Assembly (NCBI RefSeq): GCF_019599405.1
Contig: NZ_RKLQ01000002.1
Coordinates: forward strand, 248,001-312,000
Direction: 5' to 3'
DNA length: 64,000 bases
Origin: Haloarcula salinisoli
GTDB lineage: Archaea; Halobacteriota; Halobacteria; Halobacteriales; Haloarculaceae
A program made the translations under genes and the position numbers. A model generated the notes under the pieces. The model did not search any database. It worked only from the letters and a program-made list of their open reading frames with translations, and was not told the origin of the DNA. Below are positions 32,183 to 41,438 of the stretch, one piece after another. Numbering within the stretch: position 1 is the first letter of the stretch; the number at the start of each line of letters is the position of its first letter.

Positions 32183-32791
32183 ATGGCTACTACCCCCACC
32201 CGCGAAGTCGCCCGACGCGTCTTCGCCCGCGAGTTCAACGACGCGAGTTACACGTTCAAGGAATCCGACGACGACCGGGCACCGGTGTACGTCCTACTGC
32301 CGACGGGCCAGCGCGCGAACCGCGTGTTCCTCGTCGGGACGCTGACCGAAACCGAAGATGTCGGCGAGGACAGCGAGTACTGGCAGGGCCGGGTCGTCGA
32401 CCCGAACGGCGATACGTTCTTCATGTACGCCGGGCAGTACCAGCCCGACGCGGCCTCGATGCTGCGCGAGCTGGAGCCGCCCGCCTACGTTTCCGTCGTG
32501 GGCAAGCCACGGACCTACGAGACCGATGAAGGCGACGTGAACGTCTCCGTCCGTCCGGAGTCCATCTCGCAGGTCGACGAGGCCACCCGCGACCGCTGGG
32601 TCGTCGAGGCCGCCGAGCGCACGTTAGAGCGCATTCGCCGCTTCAACGAGGCCGACCCGGAGGACCCGGACATCGACGAGTACGTCGCGATGGCCCACGA
32701 GGAGTACGGCGACGACGTCGAGCCGTACCGCCAGTCGGTGGTCGGGGCCCTCGAGAGTATGGAAGACGCCGCTGAAGCTAGCGCCGACTGA
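32183..32791 (+). CDS. RPA-associated protein (RPAP, COG3390 type)
   Basis: A 202-residue protein beginning at the base after the rpa stop codon, so it is almost certainly co-transcribed. TPTREVARRVFAREFNDASYTFKESDDDRAPVYVLLPTG and VFLVGTLTETEDVG...WQGRVVDPNGDTFFMYAGQYQP form an OB fold like those of haloarchaeal RPA-associated proteins. A helical acidic tail follows. It likely forms a complex with the upstream RPA. Confidence 0.92.
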   Translation: MATTPTREVARRVFAREFNDASYTFKESDDDRAPVYVLLPTGQRANRVFLVGTLTETEDVGEDSEYWQGRVVDPNGDTFFMYAGQYQPDAASMLRELEPPAYVSVVGKPRTYETDEGDVNVSVRPESISQVDEATRDRWVVEAAERTLERIRRFNEADPEDPDIDEYVAMAHEEYGDDVEPYRQSVVGALESMEDAAEASAD

Positions 32792-32812
32792 GTCCCTCGC
32801 GGTCGATTTATT

Positions 32813-33229
32813 TCACAGCTCGAGCAGTTCGACCAGTGTCCCGTCCGGGTCCCGGACGAACAGGATTCGGGTCCCGCTCTCGGTCGTCTGCGGTTCGGCG
32901 ATGGTCTCGACACCGTCGGGCAGCGCCTCGTAGACCGAGTCGAGGTCCTCGACTTCTAGCCCCAGGTGTGTGGCACCGGGCTGGTTGAGTTCGCCCTCGG
33001 GGTGGTCATCGCCCTCGGGCGTGTATTCGACGAGTTCGATACGGGCGTCGCCGGCGTCCAGATGGACGAAATCGGCGCTCGCCCCGTCGATACCGACGCC
33101 GGTGGCGAAGGCCTCGCCGCCGACGGAGAACTCGCTCAGAACGTCGAGCCCGAGCGTGTCCCGGTAGAAGGCGACGGCGCGGTCGAGATTGCTGACAGTG
33201 ATGGCGTAGTGGTGTGCGGTGGGGTCCAT
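32813..33229 (-). CDS. Glyoxalase/VOC family protein
   Basis: A 138-residue vicinal-oxygen-chelate protein. HHYAITVSNLDRAVAFYRDTLGLDVL opens the first beta-alpha-beta-beta-beta module. GATHLGLEVEDLDSVYEAL and TRILFVRDPDGTLVELLEL form the second. Metal-type ligands are His 6 or 7, Glu in ARIELVEY, His in THLGLEV and the final Glu in LVELLEL. It may be a methylmalonyl-CoA epimerase-like or glyoxalase I-like enzyme; the substrate is not predictable. ATG 33229 fits the fold. Confidence 0.88.
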   Translation of the reverse strand: MDPTAHHYAITVSNLDRAVAFYRDTLGLDVLSEFSVGGEAFATGVGIDGASADFVHLDAGDARIELVEYTPEGDDHPEGELNQPGATHLGLEVEDLDSVYEALPDGVETIAEPQTTESGTRILFVRDPDGTLVELLEL

Positions 33230-33339
33230 ACCGGACGCTCTTTTCCCGTTCGTAAACAGTTTGGCGTGTTTTCCGCCGCCGTGCCGTGCGAGCGTCTGAC
33301 AAACCATTAAATACGATGAGAGACGAATAAGACACAACA

Positions 33340-33780
33340 ATGGGGAACAAAAACAAGACTATCTCGTTCCGGGTCAGCGAGGACAAGTTCGAGACGCTCC
33401 GGGAGATCGCCGAGGAACGCGATATCTCGCTGTCGGCGGTCTTTCGCGACTACGTCGACACGCTCGTCGACCACGACGGCCAGGTGACGGTCGCGCCGGA
33501 CCACGAGATAGAGGCCGCGACGACCGAGGAGACCAGCTCCGAGAGCTTCCCGCCGAAAGTCGAGGTGCCAAAGAGCTTCGTCCGCGAGCACGAACGCCTC
33601 GAACTGGAGGCCGAGCATCTCCGCGAACAGCTCGAAGAGCACAAGCGCTACGTCACGAAGCTGCGCACGCAACTCGACGAGATGGACCAGGACGAGGTCA
33701 TCCACCTCGAAGACCTAGACGAGGGCGAAGAGGAGGAAGACGCCTCCTACCGCATCGGCAGCTTCGACGACGAGTTCTGA
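33340..33780 (+). CDS. Ribbon-helix-helix protein with C-terminal coiled coil
   Basis: A 146-residue predicted regulator. KTISFRVSEDKFETLREIAEERDISLSAVFRDYVDTLV is an RHH DNA-binding domain (about 6-45). A Glu-rich coiled coil (EHERLELEAEHLREQLEEHKRYVTKLRTQLDEM) and an acidic tail follow. It is reminiscent of the long RHH cell-division regulator CdrL of haloarchaea, but I cannot confirm orthology. An ATTAAATA promoter lies at 33306-33313, 27-34 nt before the ATG. Confidence 0.82.
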   Translation: MGNKNKTISFRVSEDKFETLREIAEERDISLSAVFRDYVDTLVDHDGQVTVAPDHEIEAATTEETSSESFPPKVEVPKSFVREHERLELEAEHLREQLEEHKRYVTKLRTQLDEMDQDEVIHLEDLDEGEEEEDASYRIGSFDDEF

Positions 33781-33799
33781 CTGAGCCTTTCTCACGGCC

Positions 33800-34462
33800 C
33801 TACTGTCGCGCGATGACCGACTGGATGACCTTTCGCTCCCCTTTCCGCAGGTGTTCGGCCGCCGTACTCGGTGCACAGGAAAGCGCCGCGGCGACGTCTT
33901 CCTGGTCGGCTTCCCGCGGGGTGGCGTAGTAGCCCAGTTCCAGCCCGGCTTCGAGAGCCGCCTGCTGGCGCTCGCTCAGATAGCTCTCGGTGACCTGCGG
34001 GAGCCCGGTCAGGCCGCCGACGGACTGGACGGTGGCCTCGACCGGGTCCGGCACTGCCTCGATGGCGCGCTGTATCACCTCGCTCGGTCCGAAGGCGGAC
34101 ATCGACACGCGGCCGTCTTCGTGGTACAGGATGGGCGGCACGACGACGAGCCCGCGGTAGCTGACGGGTTCGAACATCGCCCGCGAGGTCGGCGTCATCT
34201 CGTCGAAGATGTACGCGTAGAAGGCGTCGTCGCCCGCGGGCTCCAGTTCGTAGTCGATGACTGCCTCGATGTCGCTTGCCGCCGCGTCGTAGGCGTCGAT
34301 GTCGCCGACGACGTAGTGGAGTATCCCCAGCGTCCCGCCCGCCCAGTTCCACTGCAGCGCGGTCGCCCGCTCGATGTAGGGGGCGTTCATCAGTACGTCG
34401 AACATCGGATGTATCTCGGATTCGCGGCCGCCGGCGTCGAGCTCCAGCCGGACGTGTTTCAT
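33800..34462 (-). CDS. HTH-10 (bacterioopsin activator-like) regulator
   Basis: A 220-residue transcription regulator. An N-terminal sensor-like domain (about 1-150) is followed by the HTH-10 motif, YLSERQQAALEAGLELGYYATPREADQEDVAAALSCAPSTAAEHLRKGERKV. It resembles the regulators at 35859 and 49026. ATG 34462 (MKHVRLELD) matches their starts. Ligand and targets are unknown. Confidence 0.9.
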   Translation of the reverse strand: MKHVRLELDAGGRESEIHPMFDVLMNAPYIERATALQWNWAGGTLGILHYVVGDIDAYDAAASDIEAVIDYELEPAGDDAFYAYIFDEMTPTSRAMFEPVSYRGLVVVPPILYHEDGRVSMSAFGPSEVIQRAIEAVPDPVEATVQSVGGLTGLPQVTESYLSERQQAALEAGLELGYYATPREADQEDVAAALSCAPSTAAEHLRKGERKVIQSVIARQ

Positions 34463-34548
34463 AGCCGGGCGTTCCAGCGACGGCTCACTTAAACCTACCG
34501 CGCAGTTCCGGCAGGACCGACTCCTGGCACCGGGCAGTACGTCGAGAT

Positions 34549-35361
34549 ATGCAGACACTGGTGACAGGTGCGACGGGGACGCTTGGAACGGCACTCATCC
34601 CACGGCTGCAGGCTGCAGGACACGAGGTCAGGGTGGCCAGCCGGTCGCCGCCCGCGGACGCGACCGCCGACTGGGTCGAACTGGACCTCGCGAGCGGTGA
34701 CGGCCTCGCGGCCGCAGTCCGCGACGTCGATGTCGTCGTCCACGCCGCGACGGCGCCGACGGGCGACAGTGAGACGGTCGACGTCGAGGGAACGAGACGG
34801 CTGCTCGACGCGGCGGCGGACGCCGGCGTCTCGAATTTCGTCTATCCCTCCATCGCCGGCATCGACGATATCCCGTACTCCTACTACGAGCACAAACTGG
34901 CGGCCGAGCGCGCCATCGAGGACAGCGACGTGCCAGACACGATACTGCGGGCGACACAGTTCCACGAGTTCGTCGCCGACATCTTCGACACGCTGTCGAA
35001 GCTGCCGGTGTGGCCACTGCCGACCGAGATGCGGATACAGCCGGTCGCAGTCGCGGAGGTGGCCGACGTACTGGTCGAGGAAGCCGTTCCCGAGCCCCGC
35101 GGACGGATGCCACCGATGGGCGGACCTCAGGTCCACACCGTCGGCGACCTGGCTCGGGGCTACCGGACGGCAAAGGGGCTGCGCCGCCCCATCGTCCGGT
35201 TGCCGATTCCCACAGCGACGTTCCGTGCGTTCCGGGACGGCAAGGCGACCTGTCCGGACCGGGCGGTCGGGACGGTGACGTGGCAGGCCTGGCTGGAGAA
35301 CGGGCGTTCGCCGTCGGAGCGGTCCGATGGCGCTGTCGGGGCGCCAGCGGAGACTACCTGA
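34549..35361 (+). CDS. NAD(P)-binding extended SDR/NmrA-like protein
   Basis: A 270-residue Rossmann protein starting LVTGATGTLGTALIPRLQAAGHEVRVASR, the GxxGxxG of atypical extended SDRs. WVELDLASGDGL, VVVHAATAP and VYPSIAGIDDIPYSYYEHKLAAER follow; the last holds a YxxxK (YYEHK). Such proteins are reductases, epimerases or redox sensors. Divergent from the HTH-10 gene, which may regulate it. It overlaps the convergent DUF5814-like gene by 8 nt. Confidence 0.85.
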   Translation: MQTLVTGATGTLGTALIPRLQAAGHEVRVASRSPPADATADWVELDLASGDGLAAAVRDVDVVVHAATAPTGDSETVDVEGTRRLLDAAADAGVSNFVYPSIAGIDDIPYSYYEHKLAAERAIEDSDVPDTILRATQFHEFVADIFDTLSKLPVWPLPTEMRIQPVAVAEVADVLVEEAVPEPRGRMPPMGGPQVHTVGDLARGYRTAKGLRRPIVRLPIPTATFRAFRDGKATCPDRAVGTVTWQAWLENGRSPSERSDGAVGAPAETT

Positions 35362-35809
35362 CCAGGTGGTTCCGCCGTTCGCCGGCCAGGCGCTCCATCT
35401 CGCGGTTGCCGTCGACGCCCGCGAGCGTCTCGATAGCTTCGAGCGTGCGGACGCTGTCGTCCAGAAAGGAGAGGATGTCGCCGGGGTAGGCATACAGCAT
35501 GTAGTCGTCGGTCATCACGTCGACGATGGCGTCGGGACCCAATCCCTGCTCGCGCAGCTCCAGCAGATAGCTGATGAACTTCCGCTCCGGGCAGCCACAG
35601 TGGGGGGCCGCCTGGCAGTCACAGTCGATGAAGTCCTCGGCGAAATCCAGCACCCGCTCGCGGGAGGCGTCGTCTAACTTCGCCAGCCCCTCGCCCTGGA
35701 AGAGGATATCCAGCGTCGCCCCCTTGAACGCCCCTTTGGGGAAACTCGTCTCCAGCTGGGAGGCGAGTTGCTGGTGGTTCTTGACGTATATCTTGTCGGT
35801 GATGGCCAC
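35354..35809 (-). CDS. Conserved haloarchaeal protein (DUF5814-like)
   Basis: A 151-residue protein, MAITDKIYVKNHQQLASQLE and on, with a central Cys cluster (CDCQAAPHCGCPERKF) that could bind zinc or iron-sulfur. ELREQGLGPDAIVDVMTDDYMLYAYPGDILSFLDDSVRTLEAI follows. It looks like a strongly conserved haloarchaeal family that I associate with DUF5814; function unknown. Confidence 0.8.
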   Translation of the reverse strand: MAITDKIYVKNHQQLASQLETSFPKGAFKGATLDILFQGEGLAKLDDASRERVLDFAEDFIDCDCQAAPHCGCPERKFISYLLELREQGLGPDAIVDVMTDDYMLYAYPGDILSFLDDSVRTLEAIETLAGVDGNREMERLAGERRNHLVR

Positions 35810-35858
35810 GCGTGGTCGGCTGTACGTGGTAGCCGAGTAAAAGCGTCCCGGGACGGCA

Positions 35859-36518
35859 TCAGAACTCCGCCAGCACGGCCCGCATCACCTTCGATTCGGC
35901 CTTCCGGAGGTGGGTGCCGGCGGTCTGGGGCGAGCAATCGAGTACCTCGGCCACGTCGGCCTGGGTTGCCCGCCGGGGCTGATCGTAGTAGCCAAGCGCC
36001 AGCGCGGCGTCGACGGCCTCGCGCTGGCGCTCGGAGAGCGTCGTCTCCAGTTCGTCCAGCCGCCCGCGGAACCGGCCGACCTCCTCGACCTCGATATCCA
36101 TGGCGTCGGGGGAGTCGTCGAAGGCTCGCTGCAGCGCCTCCGTGTCACCCACGACGCGGCCGTGCATGGCCCCGTCGCGGTAGATAATCGGCGTTCGTAC
36201 CACGAACCCCGACAGCCGGTCCCCCTGGTGGATGGCGTCGAACAGCGAGGTTTCGAGCGGGCGCATCACGAGCAGGGCGTAGCTAGTGTCGTCGTAGTCG
36301 GCCACCTCGACGGATTCGACGCCGGGCGTCTCGGCAGCGCCCGCGGCGAAGGCATCGGTGTCTCCGTCGATAGCAAAGAGGACCGTCTCGACGCCGTCGA
36401 CGGTGGTGTTCACTTCGAGCACCCGTGCCTCCTCGATGTCCGGGGAGTTCGCGAGCAGGTCGAAGAAGGCCGGCGACGCCTCGGGGTCGACGCGGGCCGT
36501 GGCCCGAATCTGTCTCAT
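35859..36518 (-). CDS. HTH-10 regulator, divergent from an ABC exporter
   Basis: A 219-residue regulator of the bacterioopsin activator type. The N-terminal domain starts RQIRATARVDPEASPAFFDLLANS. The HTH is TLSERQREAVDAALALGYYDQPRRATQADVAEVLDCSPQTAGTHLRKAESKV. ATG 36518 is chosen. A TTTATATC box 22-29 nt upstream (minus strand, about 36540-36547) implies a nearly leaderless transcript. The divergent DrrA-like ABC gene starts 88 nt away, so this protein may control that exporter. Confidence 0.9.
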   Translation of the reverse strand: MRQIRATARVDPEASPAFFDLLANSPDIEEARVLEVNTTVDGVETVLFAIDGDTDAFAAGAAETPGVESVEVADYDDTSYALLVMRPLETSLFDAIHQGDRLSGFVVRTPIIYRDGAMHGRVVGDTEALQRAFDDSPDAMDIEVEEVGRFRGRLDELETTLSERQREAVDAALALGYYDQPRRATQADVAEVLDCSPQTAGTHLRKAESKVMRAVLAEF

Positions 36519-36605
36519 GGGACCCACTCCCGCAAGGCGGCGATATAAACCCCACTTCTATACCCCACAGCAGCTACTCGGCCGTGTCGGCGCTTGGATA
36601 CGGTG

Positions 36606-37649
36606 ATGCCTTCGAACGCAGCACATCAGGACGCACCGACACACAGCGATGGGCCGCCGGCGGTCGACGCCGAGGGGCTGTCGCTGACGTACGCCGACGG
36701 CACCGAGGCCGTCCGGGACGTCTCGCTCACGATTCCGCGCGGGGAGTTCTTCGGCTTCCTCGGACCCAACGGCGCGGGCAAGACGACGACTATCAAGCTG
36801 CTCTCGACGCTGCTGGCGCCGACCGGTGGGACGGCCCGCATCAACGGGTACGACGTGGTCGACGAGCGCGCTGCTGTCCGTGGAACCGTCGGCTACATGG
36901 CCCAGCATATCAGCGTCGACACGGAGCTCACCGCCCGCGAGAACCTGCGGTTCGCCTGTGAGGCCTACGGCGTGACCGGCGGTGACCGCATCGACGAACT
37001 GCTCGACCTCGTGGACCTCGCCGACGTGGCCGACACCCCCGCTGGCAACTTCTCCGGTGGGATGCAGAAACGGCTGGACGCCGCGATGGCGCTCGTCCAC
37101 GACCCGGCGCTCGTCTTTCTGGACGAACCCACGACCGGGCTGGACCCGAAGGCCCGCAACCGGCTGTGGGACTACTTCGAGCGCATCAACGACGCGGGCA
37201 CTACCATCTTCCTCACGACACAGTATCTCGAAGAGGCCGACGCCCTCTGTGACCGGCTGGCGGTCATCCGCGACGGCGAGCTGGTCGCCGACGACTCGCC
37301 GACAGCGCTGAAGCGACGCGTCGGTGGCACGCGACTCACCATCGACGTCGAGGGCGACGAGCAGGCCGTCGAAACCGCCGCGCGGGTCGCCCGCCGGAGC
37401 GGCCTGCTCACCGACGAGGCGGCCCTCGAAACCACCGCCGACGGGCTCACCGTCGCCACGTCTGCCCCCGGCGACCACGGTCCTGACCTCCTCGTGGCGC
37501 TCCGGGACGCCGGCGTCTCGGTGACGGGCTTCGACGTCGAGGAGGCCACGCTCGACGACGTCTTCCTCACTATTGCTGACGAAGGTACTCCGGGGCTCGA
37601 CGCCGAGACCACACAGCCGATAGCGGCCACTCCGGCGGGGTCCCGATGA
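36606..37649 (+). CDS. DrrA-type ABC transporter ATP-binding protein
   Basis: A 347-residue ATPase. Walker A is GPNGAGKTT, the Q loop is near YMAQHISVD, the signature is FSGGMQKRLD, Walker B is LVFLDEPTTGLD and the switch His position is Gln (TTQYLEEAD), as is common in DrrA proteins. The C-terminal extension (about 240-325) with FDVEEATLDDVFLTI is typical of the drug/daunorubicin exporter group. ATG 36606 was chosen over an upstream TTG. It overlaps the permease gene by 4 nt (ATGA). Confidence 0.92.
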   Translation: MPSNAAHQDAPTHSDGPPAVDAEGLSLTYADGTEAVRDVSLTIPRGEFFGFLGPNGAGKTTTIKLLSTLLAPTGGTARINGYDVVDERAAVRGTVGYMAQHISVDTELTARENLRFACEAYGVTGGDRIDELLDLVDLADVADTPAGNFSGGMQKRLDAAMALVHDPALVFLDEPTTGLDPKARNRLWDYFERINDAGTTIFLTTQYLEEADALCDRLAVIRDGELVADDSPTALKRRVGGTRLTIDVEGDEQAVETAARVARRSGLLTDEAALETTADGLTVATSAPGDHGPDLLVALRDAGVSVTGFDVEEATLDDVFLTIADEGTPGLDAETTQPIAATPAGSR

Positions 37650-38500
37650 GCGCCGCGACCGAGCGCCCGACGCCGGCGGGCAACGGCCTCCCGAGAGACG
37701 TCTGGGTCAATTTCAAGCGCTGGTCCCGGAAGGCGATGCGGAACCCGACGGCCTTCTTCCTCGAAATCGCCGTCGGCGTCCTCTCACTGCTGTTGTTCTC
37801 GGCGGTGTTCGGCGACGTCGGCGAACTCGCACTCGAAACGGCGGGGTACGGCGGCGTGGAGTATCTGACCTACCTGGTCCCAGCGGTGTTCATGCAGGCG
37901 ACGATGGGTTCTGCCTTCACGTCCGGCGTGGGGCTGGTCGGGGACCTGGAGAGCGGGATGTTCGAGAAGGTCACCGTCACGCCGATGGGGTGGACCGCCG
38001 TGTTGCTGGGGAAGGCAGCAGCTGACCTGTTGCGTATCCTCGTCCAGGTGGTGGTCGTCCTCGCGCTGGCTGTCGCGCTGGGGGCGTCCGTCGAGACCGG
38101 TGTCTCGGGCGTGGTCGGAATCGCGGCCGTCTGTCTGCTCGTCGGCCTGCTGTTCATGTCCGTCGCCAACATCCTCGGCGTACTCGTCCGCGACGAGGAG
38201 GCCATCAACGCCGCCTCGATGCTGTTCATGTTCCCCTTACTCTTCCTCTCGCCGGCCTATATCCCGGTCGCCGACGACGTCGAGTGGCTCGCTCGACTTA
38301 ACCCGATAACCTACGGCGTCGACGCGACTCGCGCGCTCGTGCTGGGTGAGGACGTCTCGACGGTGCTCTCCGTCACCCGCTTTGGCGGTATCTACGACAC
38401 ACTCGTCCCGTCGGTGGCGATACTCGTCGGGCTGAACGTCCTCGTCGGCGCCCTCGCCGTCTGGGTCCTTCGGCGGGCCAGTAGCGCCGACGCCGGCTGA
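37646..38500 (+). CDS. ABC-2 type permease (DrrB-like)
   Basis: A 284-residue membrane protein with about six hydrophobic segments. VWVNFKRWSRKAMRNPTAFF precedes the first segment. AVFMQATMGSAFTSGVGLVGDLESGMFEKVTVTPMG and LLFLSPAYIPVADDVEWLARLNPITYGVDATRALVLG are ABC-2 hallmarks. It pairs with the overlapping ATPase gene to form an exporter; the substrate is unknown. Confidence 0.92.
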   Translation: MSAATERPTPAGNGLPRDVWVNFKRWSRKAMRNPTAFFLEIAVGVLSLLLFSAVFGDVGELALETAGYGGVEYLTYLVPAVFMQATMGSAFTSGVGLVGDLESGMFEKVTVTPMGWTAVLLGKAAADLLRILVQVVVVLALAVALGASVETGVSGVVGIAAVCLLVGLLFMSVANILGVLVRDEEAINAASMLFMFPLLFLSPAYIPVADDVEWLARLNPITYGVDATRALVLGEDVSTVLSVTRFGGIYDTLVPSVAILVGLNVLVGALAVWVLRRASSADAG

Positions 38501-38655
38501 GTTGCCGGCATTACCCGGACCCCGCTGACGCGACACCGTCCTCCTCACTCCGCCGTTCACTCGCCGCGGTGGCGTCTTTCCAGCGGTCGAACGCCTCGGC
38601 ACACAGACCGGCGTCTCGACGCGCTCGCTGTCCCGCTCGCCGACCGCGCCGCCGC

Positions 38656-38943
38656 TCACTCGATTTCCAGCGCCCCGCCGGAACTACTCTCGCCGTCGGC
38701 GTTCTCGTCCCACTCGAGTTCGAACTCCACGCTCAGCTCTTTCGGGCCATTGGTCGGTCCCTCGCGCTCGGCTTTGACCTCGAAGGTCGGCGTCGCCGGC
38801 GGATTCATCGTCACCGATTCCCCACCTGCCTTGAGCGTGATGTCGTTCCCCTGCTCTAGGTTATCCGCGACAGTACGGAGAAACGCCGCGATGTCCTCTC
38901 GACGCTGGTCGCTCTCGGACTCGAAGAGCACTTCTTCTGGCAT
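38656..38943 (-). CDS. Amphi-Trp domain protein
   Basis: A 95-residue protein of the haloarchaeal amphi-Trp family: PEEVLFESESDQRREDIAAFLRTVADNLEQG, then ITLKAGGESVTMNPP, TFEVKAEREG and SVEFELEWDE. It forms a small alpha-beta domain of unknown function, often encoded alone. The 155 nt between it and the ABC permease hold no gene that I can support. Confidence 0.85.
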   Translation of the reverse strand: MPEEVLFESESDQRREDIAAFLRTVADNLEQGNDITLKAGGESVTMNPPATPTFEVKAEREGPTNGPKELSVEFELEWDENADGESSSGGALEIE

Positions 38944-39019
38944 AGACGGACGATACGCTCCGTCGACTGATAACAGTGTGCACTACCCGCATCTCCCGGG
39001 AGGAGCCTCCCAGTACCCG

Positions 39020-39577
39020 TCAGTCGAGCTCTTTCACCACTTCTGCGGGGTTCCCTTGGACCACGACATCGGGCGGCACGTCCCGGGTGACCACCGCGCC
39101 CGAGGCCACCACCGACCGGTCGCCGATCTCGACGCCGGGATTGAGGACTGCCTGGCCGCCGACCCAGACGTCGTCGCCGACGGTGACTGGTTTGCCGTAC
39201 TCTTTCCCCTCCGCTCGGGTCGCTGCGTCGAGCGGATGGGTCGCCGTGTAAACGTGGACCGACGGCCCCAGAAGACAGCGGTCGCCGAATTCTATCGGGC
39301 AGACGTCCAGGAAGACACAGCCGAAGTTCGCGAAGAAGCGGTCGCCCAGGGTTATCTGCTCGCCGTAGTCACACCGGAACGGTGGCTCGACGGTCGGGCG
39401 CTCGCCGACCGACCCGCACAGTTCTTCGAGGAGGAGCGCCCGACTCTCCTGGTCGGTCGCGCCGGTCTGGTTGTACAGCCCGACCAGCTCTCTGGCGCGT
39501 TCGCGGTCGGCGACGAGTTCGGGGGCTCGCGGGTTGTACAGCTCCCCGGCGAGCATCTTCGCTTTCTCACTGGGCAT
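39020..39577 (-). CDS. Maltose/galactoside-type O-acetyltransferase
   Basis: A 185-residue left-handed beta-helix acetyltransferase. The N-terminal SEKAKMLAGELYNPRAPELVADRERARELVGLYNQT is the Maa/LacA signature. Hexapeptide repeats follow (ITLGDRFFANFGCVFLDVCPIEFGDRCLLGPSVHVYTATHPL). The catalytic His is in THPLD, and DVWVGGQAVLNPGVEIGDRSVVASGAVVTRDVPP contacts acetyl-CoA. It acetylates a sugar hydroxyl; the acceptor is unknown. Confidence 0.92.
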   Translation of the reverse strand: MPSEKAKMLAGELYNPRAPELVADRERARELVGLYNQTGATDQESRALLLEELCGSVGERPTVEPPFRCDYGEQITLGDRFFANFGCVFLDVCPIEFGDRCLLGPSVHVYTATHPLDAATRAEGKEYGKPVTVGDDVWVGGQAVLNPGVEIGDRSVVASGAVVTRDVPPDVVVQGNPAEVVKELD

Positions 39578-39680
39578 AGGGACGTGTGGTCAGGCGGCGT
39601 CTTACGCCTGTGGGAGCTTCGGTGGGGGCAGCCGGTCCATCCGTCAAAACTCCTATCTTTCCGTACGCCGGATCCAGCCT

Positions 39681-40697
39681 ATGGAAGAGCTAGCCGGCAC
39701 CGTTCTCGTGGGGGAGTCGTTCGAGCCGATTCGTGGCCGGGTCGTCGTCGAGGACGGCGAAATAACGGCCGTCGAGGAAGCCGAGACAGATTCGACCGAC
39801 ATCGTCCTCCCGGCCTTCGTCAACGCCCACACCCACATCGGTGACAGCGTCGCCAAGGACGCGGCCGTCGGGCTGTCGCTGGAGGACGCGGTGGTGCCGC
39901 CGGAGAGCCTGAAACACCGCCGGCTGCAGGCGGCCGACCGACGCGAGCTCGTGACCGCAATGGGCCGGACGCTCAGATACATGCAGCGGACCGGGACGAT
40001 AACCTGTCTCGACTTCCGGGAGTTCGGAGTCGAGGGGGCACGGGCGCTCCGTGACGCCGCCGACCCGCTCGACGTCGAACCGTTCATCTTCGGGAGCGAC
40101 GACACGGCTGTCCTCGAGGTCGCCGACGGCTATGGCGCCTCGGGGGCGAACGACGCCGACTTCACCGACGAACGGGTCGCCTGCGCGGAGCGTGGGGCGC
40201 CTTTCGCTATCCACGCCGGCGAGCCCGACGCCACCGACATCCACCCTGCGCTCGACCTGGAACCGGACCTGCTCGTCCACATGGTCCACGCCGAGCAGGG
40301 CCACCTCGACCGGGTCACCGACCAGTCGGTCCCCATCGTGGCCTGCCCGCGGGCCAACGCCGTCCTCGAGGTCGGCCGGCCGCCGATACGCGACCTGCTC
40401 GACCACGCGACCGTCGCGCTCGGGACGGACAACGTGATGCTGAACCCGCCGAACATGTTCCGTGAGATGGCCTACACGGCGACCCACTTCGACGTGAGCG
40501 CGCGGGAGGTCCTGGGGATGGCGACGACGGCCGGCGCCGAGATTGCGGGGCTCGACTGCGGGCTCGTCGCCCCCGGCAAGCGAGCGGCGCTGACCGTTCT
40601 TGACGGCGACTCGGACAACCTGGCCGGGTCGGCCGACCCGGTGGAAGCAGTCGTCCGGCGCGCCACTCCGGCCGATGTCGAGCGAGTGCTGGTCTGA
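39681..40697 (+). CDS. Amidohydrolase (chlorohydrolase-like) family enzyme
   Basis: A 338-residue metal-dependent hydrolase. The HxH is in PAFVNAHTHIGD, and later ligands are in FAIHAGEPD, HMVHAEQGH and ALGTDNVMLN. A beta-sandwich part at both ends (GRVVVEDGEITAVEEAE and GLVAPGKRAALTVLDGDSD) frames the barrel. It resembles cytosine/guanine deaminase and atrazine-type chlorohydrolase relatives. ATG 39681 starts the family-like sequence. The substrate is unknown. Confidence 0.88.
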   Translation: MEELAGTVLVGESFEPIRGRVVVEDGEITAVEEAETDSTDIVLPAFVNAHTHIGDSVAKDAAVGLSLEDAVVPPESLKHRRLQAADRRELVTAMGRTLRYMQRTGTITCLDFREFGVEGARALRDAADPLDVEPFIFGSDDTAVLEVADGYGASGANDADFTDERVACAERGAPFAIHAGEPDATDIHPALDLEPDLLVHMVHAEQGHLDRVTDQSVPIVACPRANAVLEVGRPPIRDLLDHATVALGTDNVMLNPPNMFREMAYTATHFDVSAREVLGMATTAGAEIAGLDCGLVAPGKRAALTVLDGDSDNLAGSADPVEAVVRRATPADVERVLV

Positions 40698-40766
40698 CGG
40701 CCAGTCGGCGGGCCCGCTGTGCTCTCTCCCCACAAGACCTTTAATACGACTTACACGACGTGCGGT

Positions 40767-41438
40767 ATGCGAAAGGCAGTGGGCACCCTGGCCCTCGCAG
40801 CGTTGCTCCTCCTCGCCGGCTGTGGTGGTGGCGTCGATACCGGTAGTCCCGAAACGGGAGAAACGCCGACTCCCTCGTCGACCGAGAGCGGGGCGGCGAC
40901 CGAACCTGCGACACCGACCCAGTCCGCGACGCCGACCCCCAGCCCCGTCGACTCGTCTCGGGTCGTGTCCTACACCGCGTTGACCGACGAGCAGCAGTCG
41001 GCGTTCCGAACGGCCATCGACGGCGAGGCGACCTTCGTCCCGAACTCGTCGTATATCAACGACTCCGCGGGATACGTCGCGTCGGATAACCCGTTCCGAT
41101 TGCACGACTACGTCCGCTACGATGGCTCGCTGTACCGGATTCAGACCGCGAGGGGCGAACTGTACGCCGCATACGGGATTCAGGCATCGGCAGCCTCGCC
41201 CGGTGCGAACGACACCGTCGTCGCGTTCGAGACGCTCCCGGCGGACGTGCAAGACGAGGTTCGAACGGCGATTACGAACGGTGTATACTCTGCGCCCTGG
41301 GGCAAGTGGCACTCACTGCCCGAACCGCTGGGCGCGGGCGAGACGCCGTACGTGCGCTACGAGAACCAGACGTACGAGATGGAGTACATCGTCGCCGATA
41401 CGTGGGCGACGACGCTGCGCGTCGAGCGGACCGACTAG
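40767..41438 (+). CDS. Haloarchaeal lipoprotein, function unknown
   Basis: A 223-residue protein with signal and lipobox (LALAALLLLAGCGGG) and a long Thr/Pro/Ser linker. The folded part, from about residue 70 (VVSYTALTDEQQSAFRTAID...YDGSLYRIQTARGELY), contains a repeat-like second half (VVAFETLPADVQDEVRTAI...VRYENQTYEMEYIVAD). Two similar modules appear likely. A TTTAATA box lies 21-27 nt before ATG 40767. Its TAG abuts the stop of the convergent aldo-keto reductase. Confidence 0.82.
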   Translation: MRKAVGTLALAALLLLAGCGGGVDTGSPETGETPTPSSTESGAATEPATPTQSATPTPSPVDSSRVVSYTALTDEQQSAFRTAIDGEATFVPNSSYINDSAGYVASDNPFRLHDYVRYDGSLYRIQTARGELYAAYGIQASAASPGANDTVVAFETLPADVQDEVRTAITNGVYSAPWGKWHSLPEPLGAGETPYVRYENQTYEMEYIVADTWATTLRVERTD